Shown: piece by piece, positions 1 to 7,664 of the stretch
Layout of the letters: the number at the start of each line of letters is the position of its first letter
How positions within the stretch are numbered: position 1 is the stretch's first letter
Assembly (NCBI GenBank): GCA_031273735.1
Contig: JAISRI010000094.1
Coordinates: 1-35,982, forward strand
Direction: 5' to 3'
DNA: 35,982 bases
Source: Helicobacteraceae bacterium
GTDB taxonomy: Bacteria; Campylobacterota; Campylobacteria; Campylobacterales; SZUA-545
Translations under genes and position numbers: made by a program
The notes under the pieces: generated by a model
Seen by the model: only the letters and a program-made list of their open reading frames with translations
Told to the model about the DNA's origin: nothing
Databases searched by the model: none

Positions 1-64
1 CGTTTAATACCGCCGCTCCGTAACGCCGTAATATCTCTTTTGCCTGAAACTCGTGTATATTCAA
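1..64 (-). CDS. sucC: succinyl-CoA synthetase beta subunit, N-terminal fragment (host gene)
   Basis: The first 21 codons read MNIHEFQAKEILRRYG and onward, which matches the highly conserved start of ADP-forming succinate-CoA ligase beta (MNxHEyQAKxxxxxYG), the ATP-grasp subunit of the TCA-cycle enzyme. The gene runs off the left edge. The start is a TTG codon at 62-64, preceded by a good GAGGAG ribosome binding site at 71-76. It is the left host anchor: the prophage lies immediately upstream of this gene and may have separated it from its original promoter. Identity is strong because the N-terminus is so conserved; only the rest of the gene is missing. Confidence 0.85.
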   Translation of the reverse strand, partial: MNIHEFQAKEILRRYGAAVLN

Positions 65-135
65 AAACCGCTCCTCGCGATAGCGAAATTGTCGGCAATT
101 ATATCGTTTTAAGTTACAACTTGCTTTCAAACGCG

Positions 136-189
136 TAGCCAACGCGGCAAGGAAGGCAAGACGGGCTTGGCAAAGGCTTATAGCTTATA
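136..189. other. candidate attL words (outer direct repeats)
   Basis: TAGCCAACGCG (136-146) and TTATAGCTTATA (178-189) both recur exactly and in the same order at 35323-35333 and 35383-35394. Exact 11- and 12-base words shared between the two prophage flanks are what short attachment cores look like. The spacing between the two words differs (42 versus 60 bases), so at most one of them can be the true core, and the pair may be coincidental. Confidence 0.3.
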
Positions 190-270
190 TTTTTTTATTG
201 TTTTTTAACAATCCTTGTCGTAGAGTGCCGCGCCTTTCTAGGAGTGGGTTTATTTGTGGTTAAAGTCGTC

Positions 271-300
271 GGCATTCTATGGCATTCTATGGCATTCTAT
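271..300 (+). repeat. three tandem decamers upstream of integrase
   Basis: GGCATTCTAT occurs three times back to back, followed by a partial GGTATC. A ten-base period puts each copy on the same face of the helix, as expected for cooperative protein binding sites (integrase arm, Xis or host factor) or for a regulator of integrase, which begins 33 bases further on. Confidence 0.7.
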
Positions 301-308
301 GGTATCAT

Positions 309-334
309 TTATTAGGACGGGATTAGGACGAGAT
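309..334 (+). repeat. 26-base direct repeat, left copy (arm-type or att site)
   Basis: This stretch contains ATTAGGACG twice in tandem and matches 35276-35301 at 22 of 26 positions, including the exact 13-mer ATTAGGACGAGAT. The two copies are in direct orientation about 35 kb apart at the two prophage ends. They are either integrase arm-binding sites or the attachment core. The left copy overlaps the first bases of the integrase start codon (333-335). Confidence 0.55.
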
Positions 335-1559
335 GGAGAAAAAAACGCGCTATCGATCGGTCGCAAAAGAAGAGAACGATCCAAAATATCGGGGGATTTA
401 TAGATTAAAAGGTAAAGATGGATTTGATTATCTTTCTCTTGTTTTTTACGATCCGCGAAGTAAAAGCCAAGTATGGCGATCGATCGGGCGCGAGGAATTG
501 AAACAATCGAAAAAGAAAAGCGCGGACGATTTAGGATTTTACAAACTTGACGACGTCTTAATTTGGTTTAATGCGCTTAAGAAAAGGTTAAAAGGCTTTA
601 CGCTACGCCCTGACGAGGAGCGAGATATAAACGCGATTTTAAGGGGTCGATCAAGCGTAACTTTTAAGGATATTTTTTATGATTATTTGGCTTCTTTGAA
701 AAATGAGAAAGTTAAAAAAGATTATTTGGGATATTATAAAAATCATATAGAAAACTTTATCGGCGACGTTGATCCTAGATATGTAAATAAAACCATTCTA
801 AAAGCGATTTATGAAAATGCAATAAAAACTTTAGACTACGGAACGATACAGATTTTATTTGCCGTAATTCGCGCCGCTTTTAACGCGGAATTAAACCAAG
901 ACGAACCGCGAGTAGATAAAAACCCCGTGCCGTCTTTTTTAAAACAATATCCGTTAATAACAAATCTGAATAATGTAAAAGATCGAACATATACGATCGA
1001 CGAAATTATAAATATATTAACCTTAGCTAAATCGGATCGCGAGATTTTTAATTTTTGTTTATTCGCCGTCTGTTTTGGCGGGCGCGGCGGCGCGATCGCG
1101 AGTATTAAAAACGAGGATATAAACTTAAAAGAAAAAACAATTAGGCTAATAGATGAAAAGGCGAAAACCGCGAATAATAAAGAGTGGCTTTATACAATTC
1201 CGATCGCTAATATCTTAATAGATTATCTAACAAAAGAAATGAAAAATAATAAAAAACTTATAAACGTAGGTATAACAACTTTAAGAAAAGAAACTATAAA
1301 AATAATCGATAAAGTTATCCCAAACAATAAAACCGCCGATCGCAAATCTCGCTTAACTATCCATTCATTCCGATCGTTTGCTATAACGCAATTGTTAAAT
1401 AATGGCTGCCCTGAATATCTTGTAAAAAGATTTAGCAATCACTCGCAAAAAAAGCGCGAAGCGTTTAACCGATACACTCACGCGGAATTAAACGTCTTAA
1501 GACCATATGTAGACAAGTCCTACGAGTTTTTAACGTCCGTTATTTATAAGCGGTTATAA
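333..1559 (+). CDS. int: tyrosine-type site-specific integrase
   Basis: A 408-residue phage integrase that would recombine attP and attB. The catalytic domain shows Arg251 (FGGRGGA), the His344-x-x-Arg347 motif (HSFR), a conserved His370 (FSNHS) and the nucleophile Tyr381 (FNRYTHA). Residues 105-200 form the SAM-like core-binding domain, and the basic N-terminal 60 residues are a probable arm-binding domain. It reads into the prophage from the left end. Its last 20 bases overlap tail to tail with the terminase large subunit gene. The ATG start sits inside the 26-base end repeat, so expression could change on excision. Function is secure; insertion specificity is unknown. Confidence 0.95.
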   Translation: MEKKTRYRSVAKEENDPKYRGIYRLKGKDGFDYLSLVFYDPRSKSQVWRSIGREELKQSKKKSADDLGFYKLDDVLIWFNALKKRLKGFTLRPDEERDINAILRGRSSVTFKDIFYDYLASLKNEKVKKDYLGYYKNHIENFIGDVDPRYVNKTILKAIYENAIKTLDYGTIQILFAVIRAAFNAELNQDEPRVDKNPVPSFLKQYPLITNLNNVKDRTYTIDEIINILTLAKSDREIFNFCLFAVCFGGRGGAIASIKNEDINLKEKTIRLIDEKAKTANNKEWLYTIPIANILIDYLTKEMKNNKKLINVGITTLRKETIKIIDKVIPNNKTADRKSRLTIHSFRSFAITQLLNNGCPEYLVKRFSNHSQKKREAFNRYTHAELNVLRPYVDKSYEFLTSVIYKRL

Positions 1560-3411
1560 AGCCGCTAGCGCGTCGTTTTAGCGGTTTAACGGGCGCGGGC
1601 TTCTCTTTGTCTTGCGCGGCTTTTTTCGCGGCTATTAGCGCGTTTTCTTTATATCTTTTTAACGCTTCCCAGCTTGGATTTAAACTTTTCATCGCGGCGA
1701 AATTATAAACTAATAAATCCCACGCTTCGTTTCTCGCGCCTTTAGTCAATTCCCATCGCCTTGTGGCTTTTCCCATCGCCCACTTTGTAACTAGTTTTTC
1801 AGACGTCAAAGACTTAAAATATGTCTCGTCGCATAGATTTTTCTTAAAATGGATATATCCCGCGCTAGGCTCTTTTATTTGCAAAAGTCTATACAATAAT
1901 TGTTCTTTTGCCGTCGAAACCCCTAAAGACCACAACAGCGGTTTATACTTGCTTGTATTAAGTCTTTTTGGGCGTTGAATTATCGGCGCGTTAAAATCGC
2001 TATTGCCTTTTATTGCAAAAAATCCTTTATGCTCGTTTCTTTTCGCCCACTTATAAACCTGATCTGCATTATGACCGCCGCTATCAATAAATAATCTCGC
2101 AATTCTTAAGCCGTCCCATTCGCGATCAAGCTGTAAATCTAACTCCTGCCATACCCGATCATTAGCTGGACTTCCAGCTATAATCACGTAGTCTAAAATA
2201 TAACTTTCCTCTTTATCAGCCCACCCCATTATTTTTAATTCTAAACGATCGTCTTGCGTATCTATAGCGGCTGTTATTAACACAATTGGATCGGGCGTAT
2301 CGTATAATTCCACTCGTTTTAATAACTCGGTCTCGTCCGCTTTATCGCCGCCGATCTCCCAACTTTCGCCGAGCGTCGTGTTAATAAAAGTCTTAAGGCT
2401 TTCCGCGCCGTCTTTTTTAGCGTTTATAAACTCCTCGACGCGGCTGGATAATGGCTTCCACGCGCTGTATAAGGCGTTTATCCAAAACCCCGCTATCCCT
2501 GTTGTTTCTTTCGCGGCGATCCATTCGCCTTTTTTGACGGCGGCTATGCGTTCTTTATCGTCCCACGCCGCGCCGCACTCTTTACAATAATATCGGGTAG
2601 TTTGCGGATAATTTTCAATAACTTCTTTGCCGTCCGCGCTCGTTTTTTTATCCCAAATTACATTAGACCAAGTTAAAATCTGCGGCGTTTTGCAATGCGG
2701 GCAGGGAACAAAAAAACGACGTTGATCGCTAGTATCAAATGCGGCTTCAATTCTGCTCGCTCCCTTAATGGTCGGCGTGCTAAAAATACCGCATTTTCTA
2801 TTAAAAAAAGTTTCAGCGCGGCGAAACGCTAGATTGATCGGATCGCCTTCCGCTCCCGCGCTGTTTGGATAGCGATCAACTTCGTCGCACAAAACGATCC
2901 TTATAGGTCTCGACGCGAGACCAGCGGGCGAGTTTGCGCCAACGATTGATATATGCCCGCCCGCAAAACTCTTGTGGGTAATTGTATTACCGCTATCGCG
3001 TGATCTCGCCTCTTTGACGCGCCCGCGCAATGACGGCGTATCTCTTAGCATAGGAGCGAGGCGATCTTTACTCCAAGCCTTAGCCATCGGATCGACAGTC
3101 GGCTGGACTACTAATATCGGCGCGGGGTCGTGTTCTATATGATAACCAACAACATTATTTATGACTTCAGTTTTCCCAACTTGTGAGCTACTCATAACGA
3201 CAATCGTGTGGATTTTCGGATCGCAAAAAGCGTCCATAATTCCGCGTAGATATTCCGCTTTATCCGTTCGCCATTTTCCCGCTTCCGCGCTAGCTTCGGG
3301 CGACAAAACTCTGTTCTGATCTGCCCACTCGCTTATAGTTATATCCGCTTTTGGCTTAAAAATTGATAGTATTTCTAATGCTACTTTATCAACAATTTCA
3401 TTTCTAATCAT
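1540..3411 (-). CDS. terL: terminase large subunit (GpA family)
   Basis: ATP-driven DNA packaging motor and nuclease. Numbered from an upstream in-frame TTG at 3432, the ATPase has Walker A SSSQVGKTE at residues 81-89 and Walker B RIVLCDEVD at 178-186. A zinc-ribbon-like pair CPHC/CKEC follows at about 244-286. The C-terminal RNase H-like nuclease shows AAIDTQDD near 391 and LFIDSGG near 450. I place the start at ATG 3411, which overlaps the small-subunit stop (ATGATTAG); the TTG at 3432 would add 7 residues. Neither start has a clear ribosome site, so translation is probably coupled to terS. It is the last gene of the leftward operon and ends against int. Confidence 0.93.
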   Translation of the reverse strand: MIRNEIVDKVALEILSIFKPKADITISEWADQNRVLSPEASAEAGKWRTDKAEYLRGIMDAFCDPKIHTIVVMSSSQVGKTEVINNVVGYHIEHDPAPILVVQPTVDPMAKAWSKDRLAPMLRDTPSLRGRVKEARSRDSGNTITHKSFAGGHISIVGANSPAGLASRPIRIVLCDEVDRYPNSAGAEGDPINLAFRRAETFFNRKCGIFSTPTIKGASRIEAAFDTSDQRRFFVPCPHCKTPQILTWSNVIWDKKTSADGKEVIENYPQTTRYYCKECGAAWDDKERIAAVKKGEWIAAKETTGIAGFWINALYSAWKPLSSRVEEFINAKKDGAESLKTFINTTLGESWEIGGDKADETELLKRVELYDTPDPIVLITAAIDTQDDRLELKIMGWADKEESYILDYVIIAGSPANDRVWQELDLQLDREWDGLRIARLFIDSGGHNADQVYKWAKRNEHKGFFAIKGNSDFNAPIIQRPKRLNTSKYKPLLWSLGVSTAKEQLLYRLLQIKEPSAGYIHFKKNLCDETYFKSLTSEKLVTKWAMGKATRRWELTKGARNEAWDLLVYNFAAMKSLNPSWEALKRYKENALIAAKKAAQDKEKPAPVKPLKRRASGFITAYK

Positions 3412-3955
3412 CAAATAGGCTTTTTTGTTCAAATTGCGGCTTTTTTAAAACTAAATCATCTAATGACGTAAGGTTTTCTAACGCTTGGCGAAACCTTTTT
3501 TTAATGTTTACTTTTAATTCCTCGTCTTTTAATTCGGCGCATAATTCGGTTTCAGCTAATAAAATCCCGTTTTTAATCTGCGTCATTACTTTCTGATCGA
3601 GGGCTTTTATTTCGTCGATATTAAAATATAATCCTTTTTTAATATCCAAATCAAACTCTTTTTGTAATGCGCTAGCTAGTCTATCCCTAGCGGCTGGCGC
3701 GTATGCCTCGCGTGGCAATCTTTCTTTTAATGTAACGTCTTTTATTTTTTCGTTTAATATACACCATTTCACGCACTCGCCCATCGGATATAAATATATT
3801 TTTTCAAATTGCTTAACCGCTGGCATACCCTCGCCGCGCCAATCGCTTATAGTCTGTTTATCTACCCCCGCAAAACGCGCTAATCTGCTACTTGTTACAA
3901 GTGCGTCCGCGCCGTTTTCGTGTGGCTTTACATACGCGCTATCAAAACCAGCCAT
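3404..3955 (-). CDS. terS: terminase small subunit (Nu1/DUF1441-like)
   Basis: A 183-residue DNA-recognition subunit of the packaging enzyme. Residues 20-45 form a winged-HTH-like segment (LVTSSRLARFAGVDKQTISDWRGEGMP) typical of Nu1-type small terminases. The rest is helical and charged, suited to oligomerisation and large-subunit contact. It lies directly before terL with overlapping ends, the usual terS-terL pairing. The 126 bases upstream carry no gene; they contain a TTATACA box that could be a local promoter. Confidence 0.8.
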   Translation of the reverse strand: MAGFDSAYVKPHENGADALVTSSRLARFAGVDKQTISDWRGEGMPAVKQFEKIYLYPMGECVKWCILNEKIKDVTLKERLPREAYAPAARDRLASALQKEFDLDIKKGLYFNIDEIKALDQKVMTQIKNGILLAETELCAELKDEELKVNIKKRFRQALENLTSLDDLVLKKPQFEQKSLFDD

Positions 3956-4081
3956 CGCTGTCCCTGATTGGAGTGTGGAGTGTACCCTGTATAATTTCTA
4001 TCACTGAAAAAAACACGGGGTCGCCCTTACCCGCAAGTGTTTTTGCTGGGGAGAACCTAGACAAATTATTAACGTTTATAT

Positions 4082-4768
4082 TCATTTACTTTTCCTAGTT
4101 TCTAACGCTTTTTGAAAAGCGGTATAAAAGTTTTTATTAAAGTTTTTATTAAAAATAGTTTGAACAATTCCTATAAGTTCTAAACGTTTCCTGTATTTCG
4201 TTTTGTCCATAACGCTCAACAACGGAAGCGCGGATCGGTTTAATATCGTTTTACCCGTTCTGCTTGATTTTACTTTGCCTTTTAGCCGTTGAAAAATATA
4301 CTCGTTTTTATGCGCTCGCGCTTCAAAAATCCTATTTTTTGATTTGTCTTTTAACAATCTGCTAACAAGTTTAACTCGCGCTTTATTTGTCCTCGCGTTA
4401 GGGTATAGTTCAAAAAATCGATCAGTCGGGACTAGAATACCCTTTCTTGTGTCCGCAATGCGATCTTGTGCGGTTATATGGCTCTCGATAAAATGCGATC
4501 CGTTTTTAATAGCGTTAAATCCGATCGTAGCGGTTAGATTTTTTTTCGTGGCGCGAACGACGCGCAAACCAAAACGGCGCGAAGGCAAATACCATTCTGT
4601 ATCATTTTCAAAATCTCTTTTGATAATTTCTAGCGCCTCGTCTTGCGCCTCTCTCGCGGTATTATTGATCGCGACTTGCATTGCATAGGGCAATTGCGAT
4701 CGTCCTACGTCGTTTAATTTTGCGATAAACGCTTTTATTTCGCTCGTATCGATCGGGTCTTTATTCAT
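4082..4768 (-). CDS. minor tail protein Z-like / virion morphogenesis protein
   Basis: A 228-residue basic protein. Its N-terminal pattern (LPYAMQVAINNTAREAQDEA, residues 21-40) is like the start of lambda gpZ-type minor tail proteins, where a predicted long helix carries an Asn-Thr-Ala motif. The middle has the IGF-N/IES-H-type strands seen in that family. Its place next to the terminase rather than beside the other tail genes is unusual. Assignment rests on pattern only, and a different morphogenesis role is possible. Confidence 0.5.
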   Translation of the reverse strand: MNKDPIDTSEIKAFIAKLNDVGRSQLPYAMQVAINNTAREAQDEALEIIKRDFENDTEWYLPSRRFGLRVVRATKKNLTATIGFNAIKNGSHFIESHITAQDRIADTRKGILVPTDRFFELYPNARTNKARVKLVSRLLKDKSKNRIFEARAHKNEYIFQRLKGKVKSSRTGKTILNRSALPLLSVMDKTKYRKRLELIGIVQTIFNKNFNKNFYTAFQKALETRKSK

Positions 4769-4854
4769 TTTTTAATCCTTTTTTTTGGCTCTTTCTAACG
4801 TCGTATTTTATCATTTTATTTGGCGGATTTAATCCGTTCGCGATCTCTTTAATC

Positions 4855-5982
4855 TCACGTGATCGCCGCATTGTCGCCCTCTTTTTGCTGGATTTGCCCT
4901 TTTTTCGCGTTTTCTGCTCTTGGTGCAACTCCCCCCTTGCCTGACCCGCGATCGCCCGTTTTTGACCCCAAAGCGGCGCGGCGCGGCGGCAATAAAATCA
5001 AATCTAGGTTAGATATTAGCGTTCTCGCGGTCTCGTCGCTCATCAAAATCGCTTTGCCGTCGTCGAAAACAAAGCCATACCCCCCGATCAGCGTCCCTTC
5101 CGCCCACGTCTTGTTTCCCGTTATCGGCTCTTTTGCGTGGATTTTTGCTCTTGTGAGTTTATAATTTTCCCACGCTCGATCGGCGATATAAGCGCCTAAA
5201 TAACTTTTCTTGCCGATATTTTTATTGTTAGTTAAATAAACCTGCATACACAATTTAATTATTGCTTTATTGCGTATTTCTTTTTTTTCTAACGTTTTAA
5301 TCGCGGCGATCGTCTTGTCTCTTATCCCTACGATCCCGCCGTTTGTATGCCAATGGATCGAAATCTCGTTAAAAAACGTTTCGATTTGCGTTTTTTTGTC
5401 GTTTCGCGCGCTTTTGGTTGGTTTGTTTGTTTGTTGGTTGGTTATAGAAACCTCATTATATGGATGGTTTTCCCATTCGCCTTCCCATTCGCCTTCTCGC
5501 GCTTTTCCCGCATTTTTCCCATCGATCGCCTCTAAACCCTTTTCCTGACTGCGTTCGCTTGTCCCGTGTTTGTCCCGCTTCCGTCCCGTCGCCTGTCCCT
5601 TTTGGCGTCCCACCGCCTCTTTCTTGTCCCGCTCGTCCTCTCTAATCTCTGTCCCTGACTGCGTTCGCCTGTCCCGCTCGCCGCGTTCGTTATGGATATT
5701 GATTTTCATTTCGTCGCCCTCTACGCTTAAAGTTTTCTTAAAATCGGTCGGTTTCGCGCCGTTTTCGCTATTTTTTGGCGCAAAATCACCCCCAAAACGC
5801 GCATTATTAAACTCCTCGATCCATCGCGCCGCCGTTGTTTTCGCGACGCGCCAACTATCCGCGTTTTCTCGTATAGATTTTTCGCAAAAATCGGCGAAAA
5901 TTGTCCACTCTAAATAGCAACGCGCTTTATGCGGATCGCATTTTTTAGTTTTGTGAAAATACGCAAGATTGGGATTTATCAT
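4855..5982 (-). CDS. putative replication initiator / replisome organiser (HTH, phage O-like)
   Basis: A 375-residue protein in three parts. The N-terminus (1-65) has a helix-turn-helix-like stretch WRVAKTTAARWIEEFN. A long, very hydrophilic linker follows (about 85-190), rich in Arg, Glu, Lys and Gly. A conserved-looking helical C-domain occupies about 195-290 (THIGKKSYLG-like NIGKKSYLGAYIADRAWENY). Phage replication initiators of the O type often join a DNA-binding domain to a helicase-loading domain through such a linker. It is the largest early-region protein and the best replication candidate here, but no helicase or primase motif is present. Confidence 0.4.
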   Translation of the reverse strand: MINPNLAYFHKTKKCDPHKARCYLEWTIFADFCEKSIRENADSWRVAKTTAARWIEEFNNARFGGDFAPKNSENGAKPTDFKKTLSVEGDEMKINIHNERGERDRRTQSGTEIREDERDKKEAVGRQKGQATGRKRDKHGTSERSQEKGLEAIDGKNAGKAREGEWEGEWENHPYNEVSITNQQTNKPTKSARNDKKTQIETFFNEISIHWHTNGGIVGIRDKTIAAIKTLEKKEIRNKAIIKLCMQVYLTNNKNIGKKSYLGAYIADRAWENYKLTRAKIHAKEPITGNKTWAEGTLIGGYGFVFDDGKAILMSDETARTLISNLDLILLPPRRAALGSKTGDRGSGKGGVAPRAENAKKGQIQQKEGDNAAIT

Positions 5983-6045
5983 TTTGCCTTAATTTGCCTT
6001 GCAAAAAAACTTATAAAAAACGTAAAAAATACGCTATAATGTCTT

Positions 6046-6116
6046 TAGCCGTTTGGTTTTTTTTCATTTCGCTGAACGGCTACCCCTTGATCCGCGCCCA
6101 ACTCCAGCGCGGATCA
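6046..6116. other. two hairpins in the gap before the 6130-6699 gene
   Basis: This 147-base gap holds TAGCCGTT (6046-6053) pairing with AACGGCTA (6075-6082), with a T-run in the loop. A perfect 10-base stem follows, TGATCCGCGC (6088-6097) with GCGCGGATCA (6107-6116). Neither is followed by a clean U-tract on the minus strand, so processing or attenuation is as likely as termination. A TATAAT box on the plus strand at 6035-6040 has no good -35. Confidence 0.45.
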
Positions 6117-6129
6117 CTCCCTTTTGTTT

Positions 6130-6699
6130 TTATACGGCTTCCGCTTCCGCGCCGATCTCCTCGTCCTCGTCCTCGTCCTCGTCGGCTTCCGTTTCCGTTT
6201 CCGCGTCGTTTTCCGCGTCCTCGTCGGCTTCCGCGCCGTCTAGCCCGTCAAATAGACTAGGCTCTTTAACCTGCTTGATAATCAAGCGGTTCATCGGCTC
6301 GTCGATCGCCTTGCTCAACATTGCCGTCGCCTTAATCACTACTTGGGTGGTTTTGTTAAACTCGTTTTCGTGATATAGGTATTCCTTCAGCGCATAAAGC
6401 GCTTGTCTTATCAATCCCGCGCCGATCTCTGGCGTCATCTTTTTCATTGTTTTTGCTCCTTTTTTATATGGACTTATTAAGGCTTTAACGTCGCCTTTAG
6501 CGTTTTTTTCTAACTCTTTTTCGCCGCTCCTTTGTCTTGGTTTAATTTCGTCAAACTCTTGACTTATACGCAATAATGATATGCGTATATCTCTATCCCT
6601 CAAACCTCTATATGTTATACGCTGTTTTAGGGGTAATTCGCCGCGTAATTCCGCGATCTCCTCTCGCCAAAACGCCAATTTCGCCGCGAAAACGTCCAT
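6130..6699 (-). CDS. phage protein with acidic C-terminal tail and nested start
   Basis: A 189-residue protein of unknown function. The first 80 residues are basic and helical. Residues 85-150 are a helical domain (LIRQALYALKEYLYHENEFNK), and the last 35 residues are almost all Asp, Glu and Ala, a DNA-mimic-like or chaperone-binding tail encoded by trinucleotide repeats at 6130-6240. Inside the gene an ATG at 6447 (MKKMTPEIG) has a strong AAAGGAG site in front of it, so a second product of about 105 residues, helical domain plus acidic tail, is likely made. I cannot name the family. Confidence 0.6.
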   Translation of the reverse strand: MDVFAAKLAFWREEIAELRGELPLKQRITYRGLRDRDIRISLLRISQEFDEIKPRQRSGEKELEKNAKGDVKALISPYKKGAKTMKKMTPEIGAGLIRQALYALKEYLYHENEFNKTTQVVIKATAMLSKAIDEPMNRLIIKQVKEPSLFDGLDGAEADEDAENDAETETEADEDEDEDEEIGAEAEAV

Positions 6700-6706
6700 C
6701 TTTTAA

Positions 6707-6967
6707 TTACCTTTTTTGCGATTTTCTATTGGTTTTTTTTATCCAATTTTTCCCCATTTTTTCGCGGTAAAAAAGCGTTTCGCCGTCCTCATTTTCCCGC
6801 TTATAAGCGGGAACGCAATAACGCCCGCCAAAACAAAAACCGTGATCCTCTGGTATTAAATCGTCTAAACCGCAACCGCAAGGGTTTGACGGGTCAAACT
6901 CATCACAATATAATCCGTCGTAATCGTGATCAATTAGCCACTCTTTAACAATGTCTGGGACGTTCAT
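6707..6967 (-). CDS. small Cys-rich phage protein (DGLY/CGCGLDDL family)
   Basis: An 86-residue protein starting MNVPDIVKEWL, chosen because GGGGGAAAG sits just upstream of this ATG. It carries DGLYCDE, CGCGLDDLIPED and CFGGRYCVPAY, a pattern of five or six Cys that could bind zinc. It is a paralog of the protein at 7473-7664; the two flank the nuclease-like gene. Small proteins with this DGL...CxCxLDDL...C pattern are common in phage early regions, but I know of no established function. Confidence 0.7.
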   Translation of the reverse strand: MNVPDIVKEWLIDHDYDGLYCDEFDPSNPCGCGLDDLIPEDHGFCFGGRYCVPAYKRENEDGETLFYREKMGKNWIKKTNRKSQKR

Positions 6968-7470
6968 CTTTCCCCCTTTTTGTATTTTCTGATTATTTCC
7001 GCGACTAACCCCCAAGTTGGGGGATTATTATGCAAATGCGGCGCGGCGATCGTAAATCTGATATATCCCGCTAAAACGCCGTCGCCGTCCTCAAAATACT
7101 TATCGCTATAACTCTTATACTTATCCGCGTCAGTCCTAACCTCTATCAGTCCCGCCCACGCGGGAAGCTCATTTTTTTCTATTAAACCAGCGGGCGCGGC
7201 GTAATAAAAATCATTGCAAAAACATCTAAGCGCTTTTTGTTTTTCCGTGTCTTGTATATCTTTTTTATAATCGCCTCGCGAGGCTTTAATCTCTATACCT
7301 ATCACGTCGTTTCCGTTGCGCGTCGATATAGCTAAAAAATCGATACGGCGTTGGCTTAATCGCTTAAATCCTGTGCCAACTCTGATCTCTTTTTCATACG
7401 CCCAATCGCGGTTATTAAAATATATTTCTAAGCGCTTATAAATAATTTCGGTCGTTTCTTTATCAGTCAT
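6964..7470 (-). CDS. PD-(D/E)XK nuclease-like protein (MmcB-like)
   Basis: A 168-residue protein. The core RRIDFLAIS...VIGIEIKASRGDYKKD fits the PD-(D/E)XK fold: Asp in RRID, then Glu-x-Lys in IEIKAS, followed by the Ser-x-x-Asp seen in MmcB-like DNA repair proteins. The start is ATG 7470, with GAGGAG five bases upstream; a longer reading frame up to 7521 exists but lacks a site. It overlaps the next gene by 4 bases. Likely roles are recombination/repair or nicking of phage or host DNA. The cytosine methyltransferase lies 180 bases away, so a restriction partner cannot be excluded. Confidence 0.65.
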   Translation of the reverse strand: MTDKETTEIIYKRLEIYFNNRDWAYEKEIRVGTGFKRLSQRRIDFLAISTRNGNDVIGIEIKASRGDYKKDIQDTEKQKALRCFCNDFYYAAPAGLIEKNELPAWAGLIEVRTDADKYKSYSDKYFEDGDGVLAGYIRFTIAAPHLHNNPPTWGLVAEIIRKYKKGER

Positions 7471-7472
7471 TT

Positions 7473-7664
7473 TTACTCCTCTTGATCGGGATAAAAATAA
7501 ATCCCGCAAGACGGCGCGCAATGATGATAGTATTTATAATCATCGCAAGGCATTAAATTGTCTAAATGGCAACTACATTCTTTATCCTCATCAGTGGAAT
7601 AATTATAAAGCCCGTCGAAGCCTTTATACTCTAACCACTCACTAACAATTTCTTTAATGTTCAT
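7473..7664 (-). CDS. small Cys-rich phage protein, paralog of 6707-6967
   Basis: 63 residues, MNIKEIVSEWLEYKGFDGLY..., with CSCHLDNLMPC and HCAPSCG. It lines up with the 6707-6967 protein from the first residue (IV-EWL, DGLY, CxCxLDxLxP), but ends soon after the last Cys pair. The AAAGGAG site and ATG 7664 are clear. The ATG lies inside the end of the methyltransferase gene (11-base overlap), so it is probably translationally coupled. Metal binding is likely; the role is unknown. Confidence 0.7.
   Translation of the reverse strand: MNIKEIVSEWLEYKGFDGLYNYSTDEDKECSCHLDNLMPCDDYKYYHHCAPSCGIYFYPDQEE

Larger units (their letters stand above)
65..332. other. sucC upstream region / left prophage junction
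   Basis: No gene is visible in these 268 bases. They hold the sucC ribosome binding site, two short words that recur in the same order at the right end (TAGCCAACGCG at 136-146, TTATAGCTTATA at 178-189), three tandem decamers (271-300) and a 26-base repeat (309-334) also found at 35276-35301. No tRNA gene is recognisable here. Confidence 0.6.

Noticed and set aside
1..332. tRNA or tmRNA as integration target
   Set aside because: No cloverleaf or T-loop sequence is visible at either junction.
5270..5917. Several plus-strand reading frames over 90 codons
   Set aside because: They run antisense to the putative replication gene, lack ribosome sites and are rich in Phe/Ser/Arg typical of reverse-strand shadows.
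6053..6373. Plus-strand frames rich in Ser/Arg/Pro near 6.1-6.3 kb
   Set aside because: They are complements of the acidic Asp/Glu repeat of the minus-strand gene.
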